From positions 1-64,000 of the forward strand of contig NZ_JBHRWV010000007.1 of assembly GCF_042648145.1 (NCBI RefSeq): a DNA stretch of 64,000 nucleotides, in the 5' to 3' direction. Position 1 is the stretch's first letter. Every line of letters starts with the position of its first letter. The position numbers and the translations under genes are program-made. Positions 33,592 to 42,103 of the stretch are shown here, piece by piece. Below the pieces are notes generated by a model. That model was not told the DNA's origin. It saw nothing but the letters and a program-made list of their open reading frames with translations, and did no database searches. Source of the stretch: Salinicoccus sesuvii. Lineage in GTDB: Bacteria; Bacillota; Bacilli; Staphylococcales; Salinicoccaceae.

Positions 33592-35289
33592 TCATTCCTC
33601 TGTGTGATTTTTGGGTAAGGTAATCCGGAAAGTAGTTCCTTCACCGAATGTACTGTCAAGTTCTATTGAGCCATTGTGCCTATGGATGATGCTCTTTACT
33701 ATATATAGACCAAGACCAGTGCCATGCTGCCCCCGTGTCCTAGACTCGTCGACCTTGTAGAAGCGCTCAAATATCCGTTTCTGATGTTCGGTGCGGATAC
33801 CTGTACCAGTATCTTTGACGTCGATAGTGAAGTAGCGTTCAGTACTGGTTACACTGATGGTAATATAATCTCCCTCTGATGTATAGCGGATTGCATTGTC
33901 TAGCAGATTGGTGAATACCTGGCTCAGTTTATCATAATCAAAATCGAAAACCATATCGCTACTGTTTACATCTATCGAAAATTCAAGACCATTTTCGAGC
34001 ATTTCGTGTCGGAAGCGGCTTGATAATTTATCAAGCAACTGACCGAAATCATTCTCTTGTATATGGAAAAAATCTGAGCGACTATCCATACGTGCGATAG
34101 TGATCAACTCATTGACCATTGTGTTCATTCGATCCGATTCATCCTTGATAATGCTGATCATCTCCTTGATTTCATCAGGATCGGTGACGATGTCATCGAG
34201 CAGTGCTTCAGAGTAGCCGCTTAGCATGACCATTGGTGTTTTAAGTTCATGAGATACATTGGCAATGAACTCGGATCTCATCTTTTCTGTACCCACTTCT
34301 TCTGTTATGTCCTTTATAAGAAGAATGACGCCATAGACTACGTCTCCTTCCTCGACCGGTGTATATGAAAACTGGAGATGACGAGATTCCATCTCCATTC
34401 GTTCGATAGCGGATTCGCGGTTTTGAGCAATCTCTCTAATATTTTCAGTGAAACGCTTGGATTCCGATTGATGCTGTAAAATAAGATCGTGGAGCTCCTG
34501 GCCTTTTTGATTGCTGTATATAAGTTCTGCATCACCGTTGTAGTAAAGGACACCTTCATTCATGTATGTGAAGATCTGTTCACGCAGATTCCGTTCATGT
34601 GTGATTTCTGAAATATTGTGCTTAATATCATTATTCATTTTATTAAATGCGAGTGTGAGTTCACCGATCTCATCTCTACTCTTCACTTTAAGTGTATTAT
34701 AGTTCCCTTTTGCTGTTGAAAATGCAGCGCTTCTGAGGTTAATCAGGGGTCTGGTAATCCTGTTGATCAAGAAAAATGCAAATGAAGTCGTGATAAGAAA
34801 CAATACGAACGCACTGCCGATAATGATGATCGTAACAGCTTGCATGGATTGATTGATGTCTTCAAGGTCTCTGTATTTAATTATTGCAACATCACTATCA
34901 AAGTAGTCACTCAAATTCGAAACTTTGACCATATAGTCGTGGTTATAGATATCTTCGAGTATAAAAGTCGTGCCCGTCCCTTCTCCTTCCAAGATCCGCT
35001 GATAGATGGCTTCATCGGCTGGAGATTGGTGAGAAATCATCCTACCTTCAGCGTAGAAGATAAGATTATCTTCACGGAGCAAAACGGAATCCATGTCTTC
35101 TATAACGTGCTCAGCCAACACGATTTCCTCAAGGCGTGAAATTTCATCATCAAGCAAAGTTTCCGTTGAGTTTAGCGCGTAATTACGAAAATATAGACTT
35201 AAAATTACCGATAATATAATTAAAACTGTCGTTACTATCAGAATGATAGTTAACCACAGTTTTGTGACGATGCTGTTGATAAAGCGCAT
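33592..35289 (-). CDS. srrB: Respiratory sensor histidine kinase SrrB/ResE
   Basis: A 565-residue membrane kinase. Helix 1 (12-34), an extracytoplasmic domain (35-145), helix 2 (150-175), then HAMP and PAS domains. The phospho-acceptor His is in 'FIANVSHELKTPM', the N-box in 'NLLDNAIRYT' and the G-boxes in 'DTGTG' and 'GTGLGLYI'. With SrrA it controls respiratory genes in response to oxygen or quinone state. The protein contains no cysteine at all, whereas S. aureus SrrB has redox-active cysteines in its kinase domain. Its ATG overlaps the srrA stop. Confidence 0.94.
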   Translation of the reverse strand: MRFINSIVTKLWLTIILIVTTVLIILSVILSLYFRNYALNSTETLLDDEISRLEEIVLAEHVIEDMDSVLLREDNLIFYAEGRMISHQSPADEAIYQRILEGEGTGTTFILEDIYNHDYMVKVSNLSDYFDSDVAIIKYRDLEDINQSMQAVTIIIIGSAFVLFLITTSFAFFLINRITRPLINLRSAAFSTAKGNYNTLKVKSRDEIGELTLAFNKMNNDIKHNISEITHERNLREQIFTYMNEGVLYYNGDAELIYSNQKGQELHDLILQHQSESKRFTENIREIAQNRESAIERMEMESRHLQFSYTPVEEGDVVYGVILLIKDITEEVGTEKMRSEFIANVSHELKTPMVMLSGYSEALLDDIVTDPDEIKEMISIIKDESDRMNTMVNELITIARMDSRSDFFHIQENDFGQLLDKLSSRFRHEMLENGLEFSIDVNSSDMVFDFDYDKLSQVFTNLLDNAIRYTSEGDYITISVTSTERYFTIDVKDTGTGIRTEHQKRIFERFYKVDESRTRGQHGTGLGLYIVKSIIHRHNGSIELDSTFGEGTTFRITLPKNHTEE

Positions 35290-35996
35290 TATTCATTAAC
35301 CTCGAATTTGTACCCGATGCCCCATACGGTATGAATCATTTCGCTCGCTTCCGGTGAGACTTTATTAAGCTTCTCACGCAGACGTTTCACATGAGTATCT
35401 ACGGTCCTTAAATCTCCGTAGAAGTCGTAGTGCCATACTTCTCGGAGTAGCTCTTCTCGATCGAAGACTTTGTCCGGACTTCGAGCCAAAAATAGTAGCA
35501 GTTCGTACTCTTTTGGCGTCAAGTTCACTTTAACGTCTTCAGCGAGCACCCTGTGAGCATCGTTATCGATAACTAGGTGATCGTAAACAATAATATCTTT
35601 TGTAGATGAATCTGCCTCAATGAATGCAGTTTCTGAAGAACGGCGCAAGATGGCCTTCACCCGGAGTACCACCTCTCTGGGAGAAAATGGCTTAACAATG
35701 TAGTCATCCGCACCGACTTCAAAACCTTCCACCCGGTTATTCTCCTCGCCTTTTGCAGTCAGCATGATAATTGGAGTAGACTTCTGGGTTCTAAGGCGCT
35801 TTGCCATTTCAATTCCGTCCATGCTCGGCATCATGAGGTCCAGCAGTATACAGTGGAAATCCTCTTTTAAAGCGAGTTCCAAGGCGTCTTCTCCATTATC
35901 AGCTTCAGTGATTTCATAACCTTCGCGCACCAGGTACATATTAAGAAGTTTTCTGATGCGGTCTTCATCATCCACTATGAGAATTTTCTCAGACAT
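35289..35996 (-). CDS. srrA: Response regulator SrrA/ResD
   Basis: A 235-residue OmpR-type regulator. The receiver domain has the acidic pocket 'IVDDED' and the phosphorylated Asp in 'CILLDLMMPSMDG' (about residue 53), with Lys in 'VKPFSPRE'. The C-terminal winged helix ends in 'RTVDTHVKRLREKL'. It overlaps srrB and lies 18 bp from resC. The resABC-resDE layout is the Bacillus one; target sites cannot be mapped from this alone. Confidence 0.95.
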   Translation of the reverse strand: MSEKILIVDDEDRIRKLLNMYLVREGYEITEADNGEDALELALKEDFHCILLDLMMPSMDGIEMAKRLRTQKSTPIIMLTAKGEENNRVEGFEVGADDYIVKPFSPREVVLRVKAILRRSSETAFIEADSSTKDIIVYDHLVIDNDAHRVLAEDVKVNLTPKEYELLLFLARSPDKVFDREELLREVWHYDFYGDLRTVDTHVKRLREKLNKVSPEASEMIHTVWGIGYKFEVNE

Positions 35997-36014
35997 ATAA
36001 ACCCTCTTTTCGTA

Positions 36015-37208
36015 TTATGCGTAGGAGTGCAGGCCTGCAACCAGCAAGTTGATGGCAATTAGGTTGAAAAGAATGAGCAGGAAGCCGATGATGGCCAGCC
36101 ATGCAGACTTTTCTCCCTCATATCCTCGGTTGAGACGCAAGTGCAGGAAGATCGTGTAGAACATGAATGTGATGAACGCCCACGTTTCCTTCGGATCCCA
36201 CCCCCAGAATCTGCTCCAGGCAATTTGTGCCCAGATAGCTGCAAAGAATATGCCACCTAGTGCAAATATCGGGAAACCAATGATAACAGATCGATATCCG
36301 ATTTCATCCATCAGATTGAGATCTGCCTTGTTGGACCACGGCTTCAGTAGTGCAATAATGCGTTTTCTAAGAATGAGGCGAACAATACCGTAAACGATAG
36401 CACCAAGAATAACAGACCATATTACGGTGTTCAGTTTCTGGGAATCGATAATTGGTGGCAGGTTGATGCCACTATGGAAGTGTTCTGCTTGCTCATAATT
36501 ATTATCCCCCACGTTTTCAACTGCAACAGCTCCTTCGAAATTCACAAGGCTCGGCAAGTGATATTCTGCTACCTGATTTTGCCCTTGCTTATCGGTATAG
36601 AGAAAATCGTCTTGATAACCGATGACATTTTGCATGACAACAGTCGTGCCGATAAAGACGATGACAGTAACGATACCTGCCATGATTGCTTCTAGGAAAC
36701 GGGCACGCCATGACTTTTCAGTCGCTGGTACAGCCTTCAGCAAATAAATCAAACCGGCAACAGCACTCATTGATAGTATACCATAGGCAAGCGTCACAGT
36801 AATGACATGAATGGCAAGCCAGCTACTTTGCAAAGCAGGAATCAGCGGTGCCACTTCACGTGAAAACATGCTTCCGTACGCCATAAGAAGCATGGAGATA
36901 GGCAAGGCGAACAGGCCAAAGAGATTGGTCCTGAAATAGAAATAGGTGATCAGGTATCCGGCGACGATCATAATCGCGAACATGGTGATGAATTCATACA
37001 TGTTCGATACAGGGGCGTGCCCTTGTGCAATCCATCTGAGGATGAAATAGGAAACCTGCAGGATAAAGCCGACAATGACCATTGCCACCCCTATTTTAGC
37101 GGGTTTTTTTGATTTTATGCTTGTCGCCAAAGGAAGCATTGCGACGAGATACAGTATAAATGCAACGTACAGCAGCGTGCTGCTGATCGATACGAGTTGA
37201 GATGCCAT
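36015..37208 (-). CDS. resC: Cytochrome c biogenesis protein CcsB/ResC
   Basis: A 397-residue polytopic membrane protein of System II cytochrome c maturation, acting with ResB to bring haem to apocytochromes on the outer face. The haem-binding WWD-type motif is 'WSRFWGWDPKETWAFITF' near residue 325. Eight or so hydrophobic helices. It lies 4 bp past resB. Together with resA and resB it would mature the QcrC haem c at residues 191-195. Confidence 0.94.
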   Translation of the reverse strand: MASQLVSISSTLLYVAFILYLVAMLPLATSIKSKKPAKIGVAMVIVGFILQVSYFILRWIAQGHAPVSNMYEFITMFAIMIVAGYLITYFYFRTNLFGLFALPISMLLMAYGSMFSREVAPLIPALQSSWLAIHVITVTLAYGILSMSAVAGLIYLLKAVPATEKSWRARFLEAIMAGIVTVIVFIGTTVVMQNVIGYQDDFLYTDKQGQNQVAEYHLPSLVNFEGAVAVENVGDNNYEQAEHFHSGINLPPIIDSQKLNTVIWSVILGAIVYGIVRLILRKRIIALLKPWSNKADLNLMDEIGYRSVIIGFPIFALGGIFFAAIWAQIAWSRFWGWDPKETWAFITFMFYTIFLHLRLNRGYEGEKSAWLAIIGFLLILFNLIAINLLVAGLHSYA

Positions 37209-37212
37209 ATTA

Positions 37213-38844
37213 TTACTCCTTATCTATGTCTTTGTCCCCATCATCCAGCTTATCGTTAACTTTACCGAGATTATGTGATTCAAGAACTTCGTTTATCTCT
37301 TTCTTCATTCCAAAGTAGTTCTTGTTGGTATGTGCTGCCAGCGTTAAGCTGTCTTCAGCTTTAAGCCAGATTCTCCGGTGGTTGATATAGGATCCTATGA
37401 AGAGACCGATCAGGAAGATGATAAAACCTGTAGCTATGAAAGGGATTGTCAGGTCTTTTTTCAGTGTTAGAACACTGGCCATATGCTCTTCGGCAGAAAC
37501 AAAGCGAATGCTATAGTCGTTTCCAGATGTGATGTCTGTACTATTCATAATCTGAAGCAGACTGAGCTCACTCTCTTCTCCATCATCTACTTCAAAGACG
37601 AACGCCGGATTTCTTGGCACTGGAGTAGCTGATACCAATGTACCATTCTCCGCAATTTCTTGGAAATCTGGAGAATATGCACGCATGTTTACCGAGATAC
37701 CATCACTAATCTCAAAGCTGTCTTCCGGATCCCGGAGATCGACTATAAAGTTATCTCCCACAGTATTGCCTTCACCATCTTCGAGCCTGAAAGTCATTGA
37801 CTTGAGTTGGGAATTGTCATAACTCGATTGATAGAGTTCATAATTTCCGAAACGATACGGATGGTTGACACGTATGCTGTATTCTTCAACTGCTTCCAAG
37901 TCGGATTGAGCACCGATTATGTCAGAACTACTATTTTCGTAGAAAGTGATGTCCGTCTGGAAATTGCTAACAACTTGATTGTCGCTCTCAAGCGCTTGCT
38001 GGAATACTTCATTGCCGTTCTCATCATAAGTATCGAGCGTGAATCCATCGTTTTGTACATAGTACTGACCATTTGTCGTTGGTAATTCTTTAGTTTCACC
38101 TTCATTGATATGAACAAGTTCATCTACATACATTCCCGGGAAAAACCTCAGCATACTACCAAAGAGCAGTATAATAAGTCCTGTATGATTAATGTATGGA
38201 CCGTAGCGTGAGAGCCGGCCCTTCTCAAGGAGATAACTGTTACCATCTTGGCTGACCTTATACCTTTTCTTTTTAAAAGATCCGATGACTGCATCGGTCT
38301 CTGGTGTATCTTCCTCTGATAGGTAGAGCCTTTGCCTTCTAAAGAAGCTGTCGTGCTTTTTAACACGTTGCTTATGAAGCGACTTGAACAGGGGTACACC
38401 TCGGTCGATGCTCGCTGCAATGATGGAGAGTGCTAGCATGCCATTCAGTATGAGGAACCACCATGACGAGTAGAGGTTGTGGAAGCCGAGTGAATAGTAG
38501 AGGTACCCTAGACTGCCGTAGTTTTCCTGATAATATTCACCTGGGTCGACTCCAATTGGAATGAAGTACTCCTGTGGGAAAATAGTTCCGATAGCAGCAG
38601 CTATTGCAATAATCAGTATGATCGTGACACCAATCTTTACTGAAGTGAAGAAAATCCAGATCTTGTCAAAGATGCTTTTAGATCTGACTTTCGATCTTAC
38701 AGCGCTACCATCGTAACGCATCAGGTCCTTGATTTTGTCCTTGTCATAATCACTGTCGATCATCTTTCCACAGGACTGGCACAGCTGTGTGCCTGGGGGA
38801 TTGACGTGACCGCATGACCCGCACTTAATTTCTTTTAATTGCAT
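37213..38844 (-). CDS. resB: Cytochrome c biogenesis protein ResB
   Basis: A 543-residue ResB-family protein. The N-terminus carries a zinc-ribbon pair 'CGSCG' and 'CQSCG' (residues 9-26), as in Bacillus ResB. Three membrane helices follow, then a large extracytoplasmic domain (about 230-445) and a last helix near 460-480. It forms the haem-handling core with ResC. Its start has little spare room after resA (12-bp gap). No truncation seen. Confidence 0.93.
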   Translation of the reverse strand: MQLKEIKCGSCGHVNPPGTQLCQSCGKMIDSDYDKDKIKDLMRYDGSAVRSKVRSKSIFDKIWIFFTSVKIGVTIILIIAIAAAIGTIFPQEYFIPIGVDPGEYYQENYGSLGYLYYSLGFHNLYSSWWFLILNGMLALSIIAASIDRGVPLFKSLHKQRVKKHDSFFRRQRLYLSEEDTPETDAVIGSFKKKRYKVSQDGNSYLLEKGRLSRYGPYINHTGLIILLFGSMLRFFPGMYVDELVHINEGETKELPTTNGQYYVQNDGFTLDTYDENGNEVFQQALESDNQVVSNFQTDITFYENSSSDIIGAQSDLEAVEEYSIRVNHPYRFGNYELYQSSYDNSQLKSMTFRLEDGEGNTVGDNFIVDLRDPEDSFEISDGISVNMRAYSPDFQEIAENGTLVSATPVPRNPAFVFEVDDGEESELSLLQIMNSTDITSGNDYSIRFVSAEEHMASVLTLKKDLTIPFIATGFIIFLIGLFIGSYINHRRIWLKAEDSLTLAAHTNKNYFGMKKEINEVLESHNLGKVNDKLDDGDKDIDKE

Positions 38845-38856
38845 TGCTCATTCATC

Positions 38857-39396
38857 CTATTCTATGGCTTCACTGATAAATAAAGAAATATCTTCCGGAG
38901 TGAGCTGGGATTCCTGTTTTTTAACGATAATGCCTTCTTTGTTTACAGCAATCGTCGTTGGCAGTGGGCCAATATTGTATGCTTTGGTCACACTTCTCGA
39001 CTCGTCCATCGCAATTGGAAATTCCAGTTCTGCATCCAGCCCGGAAATGAACTGTCTGATTTGCTGTGCGTTTTCTGCGACATTGACTGCGACAATCTCA
39101 TAATCATCATGACCATCCAGATACGTTTCATTCATGTCAGGCATCTCTTCACGGCATGGCTTGCACCATGTACCCCAGAAGTTCAGAATGACACCTTTCT
39201 CTTCAGTGAGTTCAGATAACTGAATCTCCTCACCTTCAAGTGTAGTCAGTTTAAAATCTACTGCCTCATCCCCTACTTCTACAGCTTTGGTACCTGAAGT
39301 CAAGTTAAACCACACTGTAATCCCTATGAGCAAAGCAATCGAAGTGATAATGCTCACCCTCAGAATATTACGTGTACGTCCCTTCATCTTTTTCAC
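38857..39396 (-). CDS. resA: Thiol-disulfide oxidoreductase ResA
   Basis: A 179-residue thioredoxin-fold protein held to the outer face by an N-terminal helix (about 12-32). The active site is 'WGTWCKPCREEMP' with Cys-Lys-Pro-Cys near residue 76. It reduces the CxxCH cysteines of apocytochrome c so haem can attach. First gene of resABC, with an extended -10 promoter element upstream, and followed by srrAB and ribU. Confidence 0.94.
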   Translation of the reverse strand: MKKMKGRTRNILRVSIITSIALLIGITVWFNLTSGTKAVEVGDEAVDFKLTTLEGEEIQLSELTEEKGVILNFWGTWCKPCREEMPDMNETYLDGHDDYEIVAVNVAENAQQIRQFISGLDAELEFPIAMDESRSVTKAYNIGPLPTTIAVNKEGIIVKKQESQLTPEDISLFISEAIE

Positions 39397-39423
39397 CTGC
39401 CTGTACTTTTATTCATGTCTAAC

Positions 39424-39432
39424 ATTATAGCA
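39424..39432 (-). promoter_or_regulatory. Extended -10 element upstream of resA
   Basis: Minus strand TGCTATAAT (39424-39432), an extended -10 with a perfect TATAAT, about 28 bp upstream of the resA start. No good -35 at 16-18 bp, which an extended -10 can tolerate. It would drive resABC-srrAB-ribU. Confidence 0.55.
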
Positions 39433-39480
39433 TCTAATAAAAATCCCCTGTATGACAGTATTATGACAATTGGAAACGGT

Positions 39481-40206
39481 CTATTCCGCTTTGGCGTTGG
39501 CAATCAGTTTTTTCACTTCATGCGGTTTCAGAAACCTGTACTCACCTTCAGCCAGCCCATTCAGGTTCAGGAAGTCGTAACTGATTCTTGTCAGCTTAAC
39601 GACTCTGAGACCAAAATGTTCAAACATTCTTCTAACCTGACGGTTACGGCCTTCGTGAATGGTTAATTCCAGAATCATCTGTCTATCGTTTTTATCACGT
39701 ATCACTTTTAAACCAGCAGGCGCTGTCATACCGTCCTCAAGCTTAATACCCTTGCGCATCTGTTTTTGCTCCTCGCGTTTCAGTATACCGTCAATTTTGA
39801 CACGATATGTTTTGCTCATCTCGTATTTTGGATGTGTCATGTACTGAGTGAACTCACCATCATTGGTCATAATCAGAATGCCTGAAGTATCATAGTCCAG
39901 GCGGCCGACAGGATAGAGCCTGACGTCCATCTGCTCGAATGCGTCTACTACAGTACGACGGCTCCTATCATCTTCAGCTGCTGAAATTTCGCCGACGGGC
40001 TTATAGTATAGTATGTGCACCTTTTCCTCTTGGCTAAGTGGTATACCGTCCACTTCTATTTTATCTATTTCCCTAACCTTGGTGCCAAGTTCTGTGACTT
40101 TCTTACCGTTGACGTTAACACGGCCTTCAGTAATCATTACCTCAGCTTTTCTTCTTGATGTTACTCCGCTATTTGCGATTGCTTTTTGTAATCGTATTTC
40201 TTCCAT
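39481..40206 (-). CDS. rluB: 23S rRNA pseudouridine synthase RluB
   Basis: A 241-residue RsuA/RluB family synthase. The S4-like RNA-binding domain is N-terminal ('IANSGVTSRRKAEVMI'). The catalytic Asp lies in 'GRLDYDTSGILIMTNDG'. It modifies a uridine in 23S rRNA, most likely near the peptidyl-transferase centre. It starts 1 bp after scpB; scpA-scpB-rluB is a conserved Firmicute order. Confidence 0.93.
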   Translation of the reverse strand: MEEIRLQKAIANSGVTSRRKAEVMITEGRVNVNGKKVTELGTKVREIDKIEVDGIPLSQEEKVHILYYKPVGEISAAEDDRSRRTVVDAFEQMDVRLYPVGRLDYDTSGILIMTNDGEFTQYMTHPKYEMSKTYRVKIDGILKREEQKQMRKGIKLEDGMTAPAGLKVIRDKNDRQMILELTIHEGRNRQVRRMFEHFGLRVVKLTRISYDFLNLNGLAEGEYRFLKPHEVKKLIANAKAE

Positions 40207-40207
40207 A

Positions 40208-40741
40208 TTAATATTCCTCCTCCATACTTTCGAAAAATAAGTCCATCTCTTCTTGTTCCATCATTTCCTTCTGCGATGGAAGCTCTTCTAAACTGGAGAG
40301 CCCGAAAAGCTGCAGGAAATAGTCTGTAGTTATAAAGTGTGCAGCTCTTTCGTCGTTCACATTCTTTTTCATAATCAGTCCTTTACCAAGCAGTGTGGAT
40401 ACTGGTCCGTCAGACGCAACACCACGCAATGCTTCGATATCTCCTCTAGAAACGGGTTGGTTATAAGCAATGATGGACAGTACCTCAAGAGAGGCTTGAG
40501 AAAGTTTCTGGCTTGGTCGATCATCAAGTACTCTCTGGATGTACTTCTCCATGTGCTGCGTTGTCTTCAAAAAATACTTGCCGCCATGTCTTTGTATTGT
40601 GAAGTTTGGCTTTTCATAGTTTTCGAGCGTACTGTCGAGCTGGGTCTTTGTAATCGGGACATGCATGATAAGTTGCTCTTCTGAGAGACCAACATCTCCA
40701 GCAATATACAAAAGTCCTTCTATAATATCGATCTTCTCCAT
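40208..40741 (-). CDS. scpB: Segregation and condensation protein B
   Basis: A 177-residue protein with two winged-helix domains, a partner of SMC and ScpA in chromosome condensation. 'QASLEVLSIIAYNQPVSRGD' (about residues 84-103) is the family signature. Its start overlaps the scpA stop by one base. Confidence 0.95.
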   Translation of the reverse strand: MEKIDIIEGLLYIAGDVGLSEEQLIMHVPITKTQLDSTLENYEKPNFTIQRHGGKYFLKTTQHMEKYIQRVLDDRPSQKLSQASLEVLSIIAYNQPVSRGDIEALRGVASDGPVSTLLGKGLIMKKNVNDERAAHFITTDYFLQLFGLSSLEELPSQKEMMEQEEMDLFFESMEEEY

Positions 40742-41454
40742 TAATCATACAGCCTTTCAATCTCAAAATCATTCCCGGCATCTATCCGTATACCCAGTTT
40801 CCCGTCTTTAATATATTCAAGAATAACAATGAATACAGCAACGACCTTAGGTCTGGCCTCGGTAAAAGTGAATAATTCATCGATTTTTAATACTTGTTTC
40901 CGTGCGAACCGGTTGTGTAGGAATGTCTCTGCTTCTTCTCGGGAAACCGGTTCTCTGGTGATTGTTATATTTTTCGGACGATCAACAGCGACACGTGCAC
41001 TTACTTTCTGATAGGCGGCAATAAGATCAGCAAGTGAAATATCAAGCGGTGTGGCGTCTGTCTCTTCCTCCTCAAATTCATGCGGTGCCTTGATATAAAG
41101 CTTTTCGTTTTCAGTTTTCATTTCGGCCAGCTGTTCTGCGTACTGCTTATAGTTCTGATATTCGATAAGCTGTTCCATCAAGGACTCTCGTGGATCTTCA
41201 TATTCTTCCTCTGCATAGGAAGGCTCTGGGAGGAGCATCCGGCTTTTAATCTTTAGCAGCTCGCTTGCCATCACTAAATATTCACTTGCTACATTGATTT
41301 CAAGCTCTTTCATTTCATCGATATATTCCATATACTGTCGAGTAAGAGATTTCATCGGAATATCGTAAATATCTATTTCTAGTTCTTTTATCAAGTGTAA
41401 CAGCAAATCTAGTGGACCCTCAAACACATCGAGTTGTACCTTATAACCATTCAT
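40741..41454 (-). CDS. scpA: Segregation and condensation protein A
   Basis: A 237-residue kleisin that bridges SMC heads. 'FEGPLDLLLHLIKELEIDIY' near residue 10 is the N-terminal signature and the C-terminal winged helix ends in 'GNDFEIERLYD'. The ATG at 41454 has GAGG eight bases upstream. It is divergent from the DUF309 gene with only 31 bp between the starts, so its promoter must lie inside that gene; a perfect TATAAT is present there at 41525-41530. Confidence 0.94.
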   Translation of the reverse strand: MNGYKVQLDVFEGPLDLLLHLIKELEIDIYDIPMKSLTRQYMEYIDEMKELEINVASEYLVMASELLKIKSRMLLPEPSYAEEEYEDPRESLMEQLIEYQNYKQYAEQLAEMKTENEKLYIKAPHEFEEEETDATPLDISLADLIAAYQKVSARVAVDRPKNITITREPVSREEAETFLHNRFARKQVLKIDELFTFTEARPKVVAVFIVILEYIKDGKLGIRIDAGNDFEIERLYD

Positions 41455-41485
41455 TCCAATTACCTCAATATCAGGAGACGATCGT

Positions 41486-42013
41486 ATGCAATTGCCACAT
41501 CTCATGGATTTCTATAACGAACTCATTATAAAGCAAGATTACTTCGAATGCCATGAAATCATGGAGGAAGCATGGAAATCGAAATCTAATTTTACAAAAA
41601 AAGACCCCGAAGTTTTTCTTATTCTGCTTGCGACAGGCGAATATCATTATCGGCGGAATAACAGTATCGGTGCCAAAAGATCCTACAAACGGGCGCTTAG
41701 TCTATACTATGAAAATCGATATGATTTACAGGCTTTCGGGATGGAAGATGCACTGATCGACTTAATGCGCGCACGGTTATCTCGCATGTCGACTAGTGCA
41801 TTCATACCAGCTTCATTTCCGTTGACTGAACCGACATGGGCAGCTCTCCATGCATCCTACGGCAATGGTATAACAATTGATGCATTTAGAAAAAAATCGG
41901 AGAAACGTTTCATACAAGATCCGGCGGTGGTTCATAAACATCGTCTGAGAGATAGGTCCGGAGTCATCAGAGAACGGGAGGCGGCCATCAAAAAAAGAAA
42001 ACATCATGAATGA
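41486..42013 (+). CDS. DUF309 family protein
   Basis: A 175-residue protein whose first half has the DUF309 motif 'DYFECHEIMEEAWK' (about 17-30) and a helical core. The family is metal-free and of unknown function, and YpuF of Bacillus has the same place next to scpA. The C-terminal 60 residues are basic and less conserved. Start chosen from AGGAGA six bases upstream. The stop codon lies inside the minus-strand hairpin at 41991-42020. Confidence 0.8.
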   Translation: MQLPHLMDFYNELIIKQDYFECHEIMEEAWKSKSNFTKKDPEVFLILLATGEYHYRRNNSIGAKRSYKRALSLYYENRYDLQAFGMEDALIDLMRARLSRMSTSAFIPASFPLTEPTWAALHASYGNGITIDAFRKKSEKRFIQDPAVVHKHRLRDRSGVIREREAAIKKRKHHE

Positions 42014-42020
42014 TGTTTTC
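41991..42020 (-). terminator. Intrinsic terminator of the fur-xerD-deoB operon
   Basis: Minus-strand 11-bp stem (arms 41997-42007 and 42010-42020) followed by a T run (41991-41996). It overlaps the last codons and the stop of the convergent DUF309 gene. The paired loop is only two bases, so the top pairs must open. Confidence 0.7.
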
Positions 42021-42103
42021 TATAAAAAAATGATCCAATAAGCAAAGCCCCAGACGATAGCAAGAACGGCAATCAGAATGAAGGTGAAATACTTATTCTT
42101 CAT
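42020..42103 (-). CDS. 27-residue single-helix membrane microprotein
   Basis: An ORF of 27 codons starting at ATG 42101-42103 and ending at TAG 42020-42022. It reads MKNKY, then a hydrophobic stretch (FTFILIAVLAIVWGFAYWII), then FL. The ATG overlaps the deoB TGA (ATGA), and AGGG lies nine bases upstream, so it is probably translated by coupling. The stop sits at the base of the operon terminator, so the gene fills the space between deoB and that hairpin. I do not recognise a family; function unknown. Confidence 0.6.
   Translation of the reverse strand: MKNKYFTFILIAVLAIVWGFAYWIIFL

Noticed and set aside
33587..33640. FMN riboswitch for ribU
   Set aside because: ribU is reached directly from the end of srrB with no untranslated leader, so there is no room for an RFN element.
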